NCBI GenBank assembly: GCA_017882055.1 | Contig: JADGQE010000027.1 | Coordinates: 1-15,570 of the forward strand | From: Thermoflexales bacterium | Lineage (GTDB): Bacteria > Chloroflexota > Anaerolineae > Fen-1058 | Length of the DNA: 15,570 nt | Reading direction: 5' to 3' | Shown here: positions 7,257 to 13,458 of the stretch, piece after piece | Numbering within the stretch: the stretch's first letter is position 1 | Layout: the number at the start of each line of letters is the position of its first letter | Made by a program: the position numbers and the translations under genes | The notes under the pieces: generated by a model | What the model saw: only the letters and a program-made list of their open reading frames with translations | Databases searched by the model: none | Told to the model about the DNA's origin: nothing

Positions 7257-8351
7257 TTACTTGACGCCAGTGATGTGGCGCTGAATCTTGCCGTCTTTCA
7301 TCACAAATATATCGTACACTTTGCGCAAACCGGCGTTGGTTGTTTGCATGGTGGCTTCCAACTGGATGATATTATCGGTTTCGATGAAACCATCCACACT
7401 GTTCAAAGTAAAGTCGCCAATCATCTGGAGATAGCCGGTAAAGAGCGCGCGCAACGCCTCGGGGCCCTGGACAACGAAATCCACCGATTGAACCACGGCA
7501 TCTTTGGTGTAGTCATGGCTGACCAGGCCGTCCACATCCTTGTCAAGGAAGTACTGGATATGGCGGCGGAAGAATTTGCGTCCTGCGCTCGGCTGGGTCG
7601 CCAGCACCTCCACCAGTTTGTCGCCGAAGGCGGCGGATGATTCGGCGGAGAGGGCGGTGACAAAGGGATAATCGTAGGCGACCAGCGGATTCTCGTGAGT
7701 CGTATTTGGCTTGGAAAGCACTTTGCCTTGTGGCCCGACCGCATTCTCGACGATCTGAGCAAGCGGGAACACAAAGCCTGGCGTGAAGAAATTCAATTCA
7801 GGATTTTCCGGAGTGGGATTGTGGAGCCAATAAGGCAGATCATCAATGAAGTCCCATTCGCGCGGGTGCGCGGTGACAGTCTTGCCCCACATGATGCTCT
7901 TGCCGTCATTATCCGGGTTGCGCGCCCAGACCAGCGCGCCGACAGCGTAGCAGATGGCGCCGATAATCTTGTCGGTCTGATACGCTTCGACCAGCTTCTG
8001 ATGGATTCTGGCATTGCCCACGATGTCAAGCGTGCTGCCCGGACCGCCCACCAGCACCAGCGCATCATAATCGGCCATATTGGCGTCAGCAATCTTGATG
8101 GGATGATCCCATTCGCCATCTGCAAGAATTTGCTTGACGCGCTCCACCATTGGCGCGGGGTTGACGGCGACTTTCTGCATCGGATCGACGAAGGCCGGAT
8201 CCATGCTGAGTTTCAAAATGCCGGGAGGCAGCCCCTTGTAGGTAGCCAGGGTCAACTTATGGCCGGCCTTCTTCAGCGCGTCCCACGGTCCTTGCAGTTC
8301 TTCCGCCCACAAACCATAGTTCGAAGCCACAATCAAAACTTTTTTGCCCAT
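7257..8351 (-). CDS. DJ-1/PfpI-family domain fused to a C-terminal SnoaL/NTF2-like domain
   Basis: This 364-residue protein has two modules. Residues 1-250 are DJ-1/PfpI: KKVLIVASNYGLWAEEL (the acidic residues E17/E18 resemble the Glu that activates the nucleophile), VLVGGPGS (99-106), and the nucleophile elbow GAICYAVGA with C134. Family members include glyoxalase-III-like enzymes, isocyanide hydratases, deglycase/chaperone proteins and amidotransferase-like proteins. Residues about 257-364 form a complete SnoaL/NTF2-like domain, from RKFFRRHIQYFLDKD to MKDGKIQRHITGVK. A TTG four codons earlier could extend the protein, but the ATG at 8351 is directly preceded by GGAGG at normal spacing. The N-terminal domain is clearly related to the DJ-1 gene at 10281 (shared IWGK-x-VT, AVGP-x-G and YPF-x-T segments), which suggests an old duplication followed by fusion. 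It lies between the ThDP enzyme (80 nt) and the Mo subunit (128 nt). Confidence 0.88.
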   Translation of the reverse strand: MGKKVLIVASNYGLWAEELQGPWDALKKAGHKLTLATYKGLPPGILKLSMDPAFVDPMQKVAVNPAPMVERVKQILADGEWDHPIKIADANMADYDALVLVGGPGSTLDIVGNARIHQKLVEAYQTDKIIGAICYAVGALVWARNPDNDGKSIMWGKTVTAHPREWDFIDDLPYWLHNPTPENPELNFFTPGFVFPLAQIVENAVGPQGKVLSKPNTTHENPLVAYDYPFVTALSAESSAAFGDKLVEVLATQPSAGRKFFRRHIQYFLDKDVDGLVSHDYTKDAVVQSVDFVVQGPEALRALFTGYLQMIGDFTLNSVDGFIETDNIIQLEATMQTTNAGLRKVYDIFVMKDGKIQRHITGVK

Positions 8352-8431
8352 GTTTTCCTCCAAGAATAGTTGATGGTTGAAATTGATTGAGAAGATTGAA
8401 ACCTGACATCACAGCCTGCACCGGCCGGTCT

Positions 8432-10129
8432 TTACTTCTTGGGTTTGGCGCCCGGTACCTGGTCAGTCATCACCAGGTCCACCAGGAACGGCCCGTCCGT
8501 CGTCAGCATTTGTTGGATGGCCGGGCCAACTTGCTCTGGCTTTTCGACGCGGACGCCTGGAACGCCCAGCGATTGCGCCAAAGTGACGAAGTCAATCGCT
8601 GGCTCTTTGAGATCAAAACTGTGCGGGAACTCATGCTCTGGTACGCCGATTTGATCTTTCCAATATTGCAGCACGTTGAGTTTCAACAACATGTAACTTT
8701 GGTTGTTACAGATGACAAACTTGGCGCCGATGTGGTGATGCGCAGCTGTCCAGAGGGCCTGGATGGTATACATACTGCCGCCATCGCCCGTGAACCCGAT
8801 GACGGTCTTGTCCGGGTGTGCCAGCTTCAAGCCCAATGCGCCGGGAATGCCCACACCCAACGAGCCACCGCGTGTCTGGAAAAAATGTCCCGGTTCAGTT
8901 GGCGATAGATAGCGAGTCAGATCAGGCGAACAGGTCAAGGCTTCATCGAAGACAATAGCGTCTTCAGGCAATTGCTTCGCCAATTCTGCCATGAAGCGCG
9001 CAGCATGCAGCGGTACTTCGTCACGCACAGCTTGATCGGCTGCCAACTGCGCCTGCAACTTCTCCGCTTTAGCTACACCGATCTCGTTCGTCCGCGCCTG
9101 GGCTGCTTCGTTTTGCTTAACGGTCAAAGTGGCTTCAAGTGCAGCGGCCAGTTTCGCCAGGGTGAGTTTGGGATCGCTCACTACGCCCAGGTCAACGCGA
9201 TGGTTCTGGGCGATCTGGTAAGCATTCAAATCAATGTGAATGACTTTGGCATCCGATGCAAAGATGTTGCCAAGATTGGGGAAGACCTCTGGCAGCATAT
9301 AGGTGCCACACACCAGATTCACATCGCCTTTAGACGTGATGGGCAAACTGCTGGCGCCGAACATGTGCCCCGTCTGGCCTTGATACAGCGGATGGGCGTA
9401 GCTCATGTTCAACTCGCCCGCATCGACGCCCCACACCTCTGCGCCGATCAACTCGGCCACCTGGGTCAGCTCAGCCTGCGCGCCCGAGTAGGCTACGCCG
9501 TCGCCCATGAAGATCATTGGCCGCTGTGCGCCCGCCAGCAACGCGGCCGCTTCTTTTATAAAGTCCTCATCCGGCACGACGCGCGTCGATGGAAACGAAG
9601 TGGGTATCACCTCCTCCACGCTGGGCATATCCAGAATGTCGGCCGGGAGACAAACATACACCGGCCCCATCGGCGGGGTGGCTGCGACTTTGATCGCGCG
9701 GCGCAACGTGCGCAACAGCGAAGCCGAATCGATCACCATCGTCGACCACTTGGTGACTGGCTTAGCGAATGCCACCAGGTCACCAAACATCTGCGCTTCC
9801 ATCGGAACGTATTTCAGCCCGGCATCACCGCCGATGACCACCAGCGGCGCGTGGCCGCGCATGGCCTGATACATCGCGCCGATGGTATTCCCCAAACCCG
9901 GAGTGCTATGGATCTGGACGACGGTGGGCTTTTGCGTGGCACGCGCGTAACCATCGCCCATCATCAAAGCGATGGATTCTTGTAATGTCAGGATGTACTT
10001 CAATTGGGGATATTCGGCCAAAGCATCGAGGAAGCCTTGTTCCACAGTGCCAGGGTTGCCGAATATGTAAGTGATGCCATCAGCCAGAAACTGTTCAAGG
10101 ATAGCAAAGCGACCGGTCTTGTTGGACAT
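8432..10129 (-). CDS. ThDP-dependent enzyme, benzoylformate decarboxylase / acetolactate synthase-like
   Basis: This 565-residue protein has the three-domain build of the pyruvate-oxidase/acetolactate-synthase superfamily. The N-terminal Pyr domain has FGNPGT (23-28), the cofactor-activating Glu E51 in LQESIA, and QIHSTPGLGN with H74, in the position of the active-site His70 of benzoylformate decarboxylase. A central domain spans about 195-340. The PP domain has the ThDP motif GDGGS (448-452) to NN (475-476), with ALWTAA between them as in benzoylformate decarboxylase. The second BFD histidine (His281 region) is not recognisable, so the call is 'BFD-like', not BFD. It probably decarboxylates a 2-oxo acid or ligates the resulting aldehyde. 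The ATG at 10129 is chosen because AGGAAAG precedes it and the conserved domain starts ten residues later; the frame stays open 99 nt further upstream but shows no good ribosome site there. An alternative is an oxalyl-CoA-decarboxylase-like or carboligase role. Confidence 0.88.
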   Translation of the reverse strand: MSNKTGRFAILEQFLADGITYIFGNPGTVEQGFLDALAEYPQLKYILTLQESIALMMGDGYARATQKPTVVQIHSTPGLGNTIGAMYQAMRGHAPLVVIGGDAGLKYVPMEAQMFGDLVAFAKPVTKWSTMVIDSASLLRTLRRAIKVAATPPMGPVYVCLPADILDMPSVEEVIPTSFPSTRVVPDEDFIKEAAALLAGAQRPMIFMGDGVAYSGAQAELTQVAELIGAEVWGVDAGELNMSYAHPLYQGQTGHMFGASSLPITSKGDVNLVCGTYMLPEVFPNLGNIFASDAKVIHIDLNAYQIAQNHRVDLGVVSDPKLTLAKLAAALEATLTVKQNEAAQARTNEIGVAKAEKLQAQLAADQAVRDEVPLHAARFMAELAKQLPEDAIVFDEALTCSPDLTRYLSPTEPGHFFQTRGGSLGVGIPGALGLKLAHPDKTVIGFTGDGGSMYTIQALWTAAHHHIGAKFVICNNQSYMLLKLNVLQYWKDQIGVPEHEFPHSFDLKEPAIDFVTLAQSLGVPGVRVEKPEQVGPAIQQMLTTDGPFLVDLVMTDQVPGAKPKK

Positions 10130-10231
10130 GGTGTATTCTTTCCTGACGAACATGGAATATGGAACAATCCCTGTACCGCCAAAAGATGGGCACGGAGCCG
10201 TGTCTCTTCTTGTGATGGGAAAGATCAAGCA

Positions 10232-10267
10232 CTCCGGGCAGTCCGCTCATAATCCGATTGCCCGGAG
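10232..10267. repeat. Intercistronic inverted repeat between DJ-1 and ThDP genes
   Basis: CTCCGGGCA at 10232-10240 pairs perfectly with TGCCCGGAG at 10259-10267 around an 18-nt loop. A smaller perfect hairpin, CACGG-AG-CCGTG, lies nearby at about 10190-10201. Neither is followed by a U-run on the minus strand. They sit in the 151-nt gap between the first and second genes of the block, so they may stabilise or cleave the message or reduce read-through. No promoter is evident in this gap. Confidence 0.45.
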
Positions 10268-10280
10268 ACGGTTGGATGGT

Positions 10281-11102
10281 TTACCAACCCCAGCGGCGCA
10301 AGCCGTGCTCGAGCACTTCGATCAATAGCTCGCCGACGAGATGGGAATCCTGCGTCGAGCGTCCGGTCAGGAAAGGATAATCCAGAATGGTCGAGAGGCG
10401 ATGCCCAACACCACCGTGATACTGGCCGTTCGGGCCGACCGCATCTCGCAAAATCAGTTCAAGAGGATAGAAGGGGGGGCCGAAGTTCGCATTCACGCCC
10501 AGCACGCCTGTGCCATCTTTGTAGTCGTACTCCAGCGCATGGCCGGTGACATGCTTGCCCCAGATAATGCTTTTGCGGTCAGTCCAGTCGCGGGCAAAAG
10601 CAAGGCAGGTCACGCAATAACATTCGGCTGCAATCGGTTTGTTCTGGGCGTAGAATCCCAGAATCACATCATGCAAGCGCTGGTTGTTCACCATGTCCAC
10701 CATGGGGCCGCTGCCACCCGGCATCAACAACGCGTCATACTGTTCCAGATCCTTCCAGCACTTTTCACGCGCGGTGTAATACTTTTCCAATTCATGACCG
10801 AAGTTGGCAGAATTAAAGAAAGGGCGCTCCGGGAACCATGAAGACAGATTGATGGGGTTATCTAAGCGGGTGGATGCATCAACTTCGCGGGTCATGCTGG
10901 CATAATGTTCATCGGTGACCACTTTGTCCAGTGGAGGATCAAAGTAACCGGCTTCCATGCTGGGAGGGAGGGCATGAGCGCGCTGGCCTTTGGCCGTCAT
11001 AAAAACCGTTTCGTAGCCTTGAGCGTCAAGCACCTCCAAAGGGCCTACTAGCTCTTCACCCCAGTATCCCCATTCGGACAACGCAATCAATATCTTCTTC
11101 AT
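10281..11102 (-). CDS. DJ-1/PfpI family protein
   Basis: This 273-residue protein is a single DJ-1/PfpI domain with an extended, Hsp31/YhbO-like build. It begins KKILIALSEWGYWGEEL, with E16/E17 at the position of the Glu that polarises the nucleophile. LLMPGGSGP (126-133) is the glycine turn, and AAECYCVTCLAFARD carries the nucleophile-elbow cysteine C161, with two further cysteines (C163, C166) close by. Family reactions include hydration of glyoxals to hydroxy acids and of isocyanides to formamides, and protein deglycation; the sequence does not choose among them. It is the first gene of the minus-strand block, so its upstream region should hold the main promoter. AAAGGA lies about 8-14 nt before the ATG at 11102. 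It is paralogous to the DJ-1 part of the 7257-8351 gene, which has a SnoaL tail that this one lacks. Confidence 0.88.
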   Translation of the reverse strand: MKKILIALSEWGYWGEELVGPLEVLDAQGYETVFMTAKGQRAHALPPSMEAGYFDPPLDKVVTDEHYASMTREVDASTRLDNPINLSSWFPERPFFNSANFGHELEKYYTAREKCWKDLEQYDALLMPGGSGPMVDMVNNQRLHDVILGFYAQNKPIAAECYCVTCLAFARDWTDRKSIIWGKHVTGHALEYDYKDGTGVLGVNANFGPPFYPLELILRDAVGPNGQYHGGVGHRLSTILDYPFLTGRSTQDSHLVGELLIEVLEHGLRRWGW

Positions 11103-11149
11103 GAGTCTTGTCCTTTCTTTTGATTCGGATTGGGATTATGGTGTCTATT

Positions 11150-11155
11150 ATTGTA
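11150..11155 (-). promoter_or_regulatory. Candidate -10 box for the minus-strand gene block
   Basis: On the minus strand this reads TACAAT, about 48 nt before the start codon at 11102, inside a clearly AT-rich stretch. The hexamer 17 nt further upstream (GATATT) is a poor -35 match, so activation by a bound regulator is plausible. The nested palindrome at 11185-11220 would sit just upstream of the core promoter. This is an inference from position and composition only. Confidence 0.35.
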
Positions 11156-11184
11156 TGCACTAGCAAAATAAGAATATCATAATT

Positions 11185-11237
11185 TGATGCAAAATGCAAT
11201 ATATAGTTGCATAAGCATCACAATATCATTGCATTTT
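11185..11237. promoter_or_regulatory. Nested palindromic operator candidate upstream of the gene block
   Basis: TGATGC (11185-11190) and ATGCAA (11194-11199) are mirrored by TTGCAT (11207-11212) and GCATCA (11215-11220) around the centre TATATAG, giving a 36-bp two-layer palindrome. A further TTGCATTTT at 11229-11237 is the exact inverse of AAAATGCAA at 11191-11199, so a third half-site is present. Such spaced ATGCAA/TTGCAT half-sites in AT-rich DNA are typical of dimeric winged-helix or HTH regulator operators. No regulator gene lies in the window, so the binding protein is unknown. Confidence 0.6.
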
Positions 11238-11482
11238 CGAAGATCAGTGTAACCTCGTAACGCCAGCTAAATGGCGCTTCGCCAATCGGATTAGAATGAC
11301 CTGGCTTAGCTGGTCGATGAATGCTTTTCGATTACAATGATTTGGTTTAATAGACTGAAGAACACATCGGCAAGGAATCCACATTCGACATCGCAGGCCG
11401 ATTGCGCCGCAATCTATCGTAACCCGTTACTTTTAGCCGTGTTCTGCGACTGATCTACTGATTACATGTCAGGGCCTGCCAG

Positions 11483-12438
11483 GTGACCCAAATCGAAGCC
11501 TCAACCGCGAGTGACAACTCAACCATTCGCCGCTTGGCGTTGCGCATCGACCGCCAGATGTTGCTGACAGCCACCCTGCTCTTTACACTGAGTGCGGCGT
11601 TGTTCGCTTTCGTTCAATTCGGCACACCGAACCTGGCTGATAACGACGGCTTCTATCATATGCGCATGGGCGCGCTGATCCGCGAGCAGGGTTTGCGGGT
11701 CTCTTTCCCGTGGCTGCCATTGACCATCCTCGGTCCCAACGCTTTCTACGATCATCATTTGTTGTTTCATGTTTATCTATCTTTGTTTGGCGGTAACGGC
11801 TCGGAGGCTGCGCTGCTGCTCGGTGCGAAGATCGCCAGTGTGATCATGCCGGCGCTGGCCTGCATGGCGATCTGGTGGCTGCTGCGCGGTCAACGCGTGC
11901 GCCGGGCGGCGCTCTGGTCGATCGGGTTGTTCGCCGTCTCGGAAGCGTTCTTGTATCGCATGAGTATGCCGCGCGCGCAGCGGCTGATCCCGATCGGGCT
12001 GCCGCGATCCTGATCGTGCCGCTGGCGATCACGCTGCCGCAGGCCCGCAGCGCACTGATCGACGAATCGCAGCCGGCCGACACGTATGCCGCCGCGTCGC
12101 ACTGGCTGAAAGACAACACGCCGCCCGGCAGCCTGATCTTCCAAACTGATTGGGATGATTTCCCGCGTCTGTTCTTCTACAACACGTCCAATGTTTACAC
12201 CGTGGGCCTCGATCCGACTTATATGCAATTGTATGATGCCGCCTTGTACGACGAATGGGTCAAGATCACGCAGGGCAAAGTCGATCGGCCCAGTGGCGAG
12301 ATCCGCTCGCGCTTCGGCGGCGCGTATGTGCTGACCGATCTCACGCACGATGCCTTCCTCAATCGGGCCAAAGCCGATCCCGGCCTGAAAGAAGTTTACC
12401 GTGATCAATATGCGATCGTCTTTGCGGTTGTGAATTAA
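11483..12438 (+). pseudogene. Remnant of PMT/OST-like membrane glycosyltransferase (frameshift and probable internal deletion)
   Basis: The first part, read from a GTG at 11483, encodes a membrane protein start: a cytoplasmic tail, a hydrophobic helix (LLTATLLFTLSAALFAFVQF), the acidic NLADNDGFYHMRMG loop typical of dolichol-phosphate-mannose or oligosaccharyl-transferase-like enzymes, YDHHLLFH, and further helices ending in SEAFLYRMSMPRAQ. That frame stops at 12013. The continuation lies in another frame: adding one base near 12000 gives RLIPIGLAAILIVPLAITLPQ, a clean helix, followed by the soluble tail QTDWDDFPRLFFYNTSNVYTVGLDP to the TAA at 12436. Even when repaired, the product is only about 318 residues, and the multi-helix middle expected of this family is missing after MPRAQ. 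The simplest reading is a large in-frame deletion plus a 1-nt loss. A sequencing error could explain the frameshift but not the missing middle. The start codon has only a weak ribosome site. Confidence 0.75.
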
Positions 12439-12443
12439 ATCAG

Positions 12444-12477
12444 AAACCAGGTTTCTCGTGAAGCAGAAACCTGGTTT
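12444..12477 (+). terminator. Intrinsic-terminator-like hairpin after the glycosyltransferase remnant
   Basis: A perfect 13-bp stem (12444-12456 with 12465-12477, arm AAACCAGGTTTCT) and an 8-nt loop are followed by TGTTTG. The hairpin starts 5 nt after the TAA at 12436-12438. The T-run is short, so termination may be moderate. Confidence 0.65.
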
Positions 12478-12557
12478 TGTTTGCCCCGTTACTTTTGTCC
12501 CCCTGCCCCGACTTATTAAGTGAAATCCGCAAGCTACACAAGACCGGGAGACTAAAA

Positions 12558-12644
12558 ATGAAACGCCTTCATCTTTCACGCTTTGCGATGTTTGCACTGT
12601 TGGCAGTATTGATACTCGCCCAAAAAGTTTTGAGGGGTTCGTAG
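12558..12644 (+). pseudogene. 28-codon signal-peptide remnant truncated by a palindromic repeat
   Basis: ATG at 12558 follows a good ribosome site (GGGAG at 12546-12550, 7 nt spacing) and encodes MKRLHLSRFAMFALLAVLIL plus a few residues before a TAG at 12642. The basic start followed by a hydrophobic run is a signal peptide or membrane anchor. The reading frame loses sense about where the palindromic repeat begins (12641), so this looks like the front of a secreted-protein gene whose body was removed or displaced when the repeat arrived. A functional small membrane peptide of 28 residues cannot be excluded. Confidence 0.5.
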
Positions 12645-12812
12645 TGACGACTTTAGTCGCCTCCAAACGGCTGAAGCCGCTACTACCACCTATCAGGATT
12701 TATTTGGTGGACTATTAGTCCGGTGCAGCTCCGGTAGCCGGTGCGCGTCAGATTGATTGAAATCTGATTACTCTGGGGGCAAGTCTGGCGGGGCGAATCA
12801 TGAGCACAGACT
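12641..12812. repeat. Composite palindromic repeat region (MITE/REP-like)
   Basis: GTAGTGACGACTTTAGTC (12641-12658) and GGCTGAAGCCGCTACTAC (12669-12686) form an inverted repeat in which every mismatch is a transition, as in an ageing palindrome. Three more hairpins follow: GGACT-ATT-AGTCC (12709-12721), TCAGATT/AATCTGA (12748-12767) and AGTCTG/CAGACT (12782-12812). The region contains no convincing gene and no transposase. Repeats with the GTAGT...CTTCAG...ACTAC pattern are often dispersed between genes in environmental genomes; only one copy is present in this window, so mobility is inferred. Confidence 0.6.
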
Positions 12813-12837
12813 GCACGTAGAAGAGAACTTTCGAGGA

Positions 12838-12846
12838 TGATATAAT
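12838..12846 (+). promoter_or_regulatory. Extended -10 promoter of the ECF sigma gene
   Basis: TGATATAAT is a perfect extended -10 element (TGn followed by TATAAT at 12841-12846), about 64 nt before the start codon. No convincing -35 is found at 16-18 nt spacing, as is common for extended -10 promoters. It implies transcription by the housekeeping sigma factor. An autoregulated ECF promoter was not recognised. Confidence 0.6.
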
Positions 12847-12909
12847 CCAAGGGATCTGGCGATACCGCAAACACTATGTCGCCAGAAAAACGATCGGGAG
12901 ACTTCAATT

Positions 12910-13458
12910 TTGCAGGACGAACTGGCCTTGCTGGCGCGTGCGCGGGCACTCGACCCGGATGCGCTGGCCCAGGTACATGATACGTACTTCGCACCGATTT
13001 TCCGTTACGTGGCTTTCCGTGTCGGCGATCGGCATACGGCTGAGGACCTGGCCAGCGAAGTTTTCACGCGCTTTTTGAGCGCCCTGCGCGATCGGACTGC
13101 GCCGCAAAACACCCTGCGCGGCTGGTTATATGGCGTAGCAGCGCGCGTCGTCAGCGATCATTATCGCAAACACTATCGCGCGCCGCAGGTGGAATTAGAC
13201 GAATCGATTGTGAGCAGCGAAAGCAATCCAGCAGACATCGTAGAAACTATGTTAACGCATGAAGATTTGAAGCAAGCCATGTCGGAACTCACCGATGAAC
13301 AGCAGAACGTGATTAGCCTGCGATTCGGTTACGAGCTGCCCATTCAAGAAGTGGCCCGCACGTTGGGCAAGACCGAAGGGGCTATCAAACAACTTCAAGC
13401 GCGGGCGATTGCCACACTGGCCCGCAAACTGGTGCCATCGCAGACGGTGGATTTATAA
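12910..13458 (+). CDS. ECF-type RNA polymerase sigma factor
   Basis: This 182-residue protein is a sigma-70-family extracytoplasmic-function factor. Region 2 spans about residues 20-90: FAPIFRYVAFRVGDRHTAEDLASEVFTRFLSAL (DLASEVF is the -10-binding/core-binding helix) and then LRGWLYGVAARVVSDHYRK. Region 4 spans about 118-175: LTDEQQNVISLRFGYELPIQEVARTLGKTEGAIKQLQARAI, the -35-binding helix-turn-helix. The start is TTG at 12910, backed by GGGAG at 12896-12900; no in-frame ATG exists before the conserved part. Its stop overlaps the next ATG by one base (TAATG), so sigma factor and membrane protein are probably translated together as a regulator pair. The signal and regulon are not visible. Confidence 0.93.
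   Translation: MQDELALLARARALDPDALAQVHDTYFAPIFRYVAFRVGDRHTAEDLASEVFTRFLSALRDRTAPQNTLRGWLYGVAARVVSDHYRKHYRAPQVELDESIVSSESNPADIVETMLTHEDLKQAMSELTDEQQNVISLRFGYELPIQEVARTLGKTEGAIKQLQARAIATLARKLVPSQTVDL

Larger units (their letters stand above)
11103..11482. other. 380-bp divergent intergenic region
   Basis: This region separates the minus-strand block from the plus-strand remnant. Its left half (to about 11240) is strongly AT-rich and holds the operator and -10 candidates listed separately. The right half is of ordinary composition and carries only short palindromes: GATTGC-GCC-GCAATC at about 11400-11414 and GTAAC-CC-GTTAC at 11419-11430. A TACAAT at 11333-11338 could be a weak plus-strand -10. 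No coding frame, RNA gene or riboswitch is recognisable. Confidence 0.6.

Noticed and set aside
8972..9985. A 337-codon plus-strand open frame opposite the ThDP enzyme gene
   Set aside because: The minus strand encodes a complete ThDP enzyme with cofactor motifs across the same bases; the plus frame has no domain pattern.
12641..12686. Intrinsic terminator after the signal-peptide remnant
   Set aside because: The stem has several mismatches, no T-run follows, and the mismatch pattern (all transitions) suits an old dispersed palindrome better.
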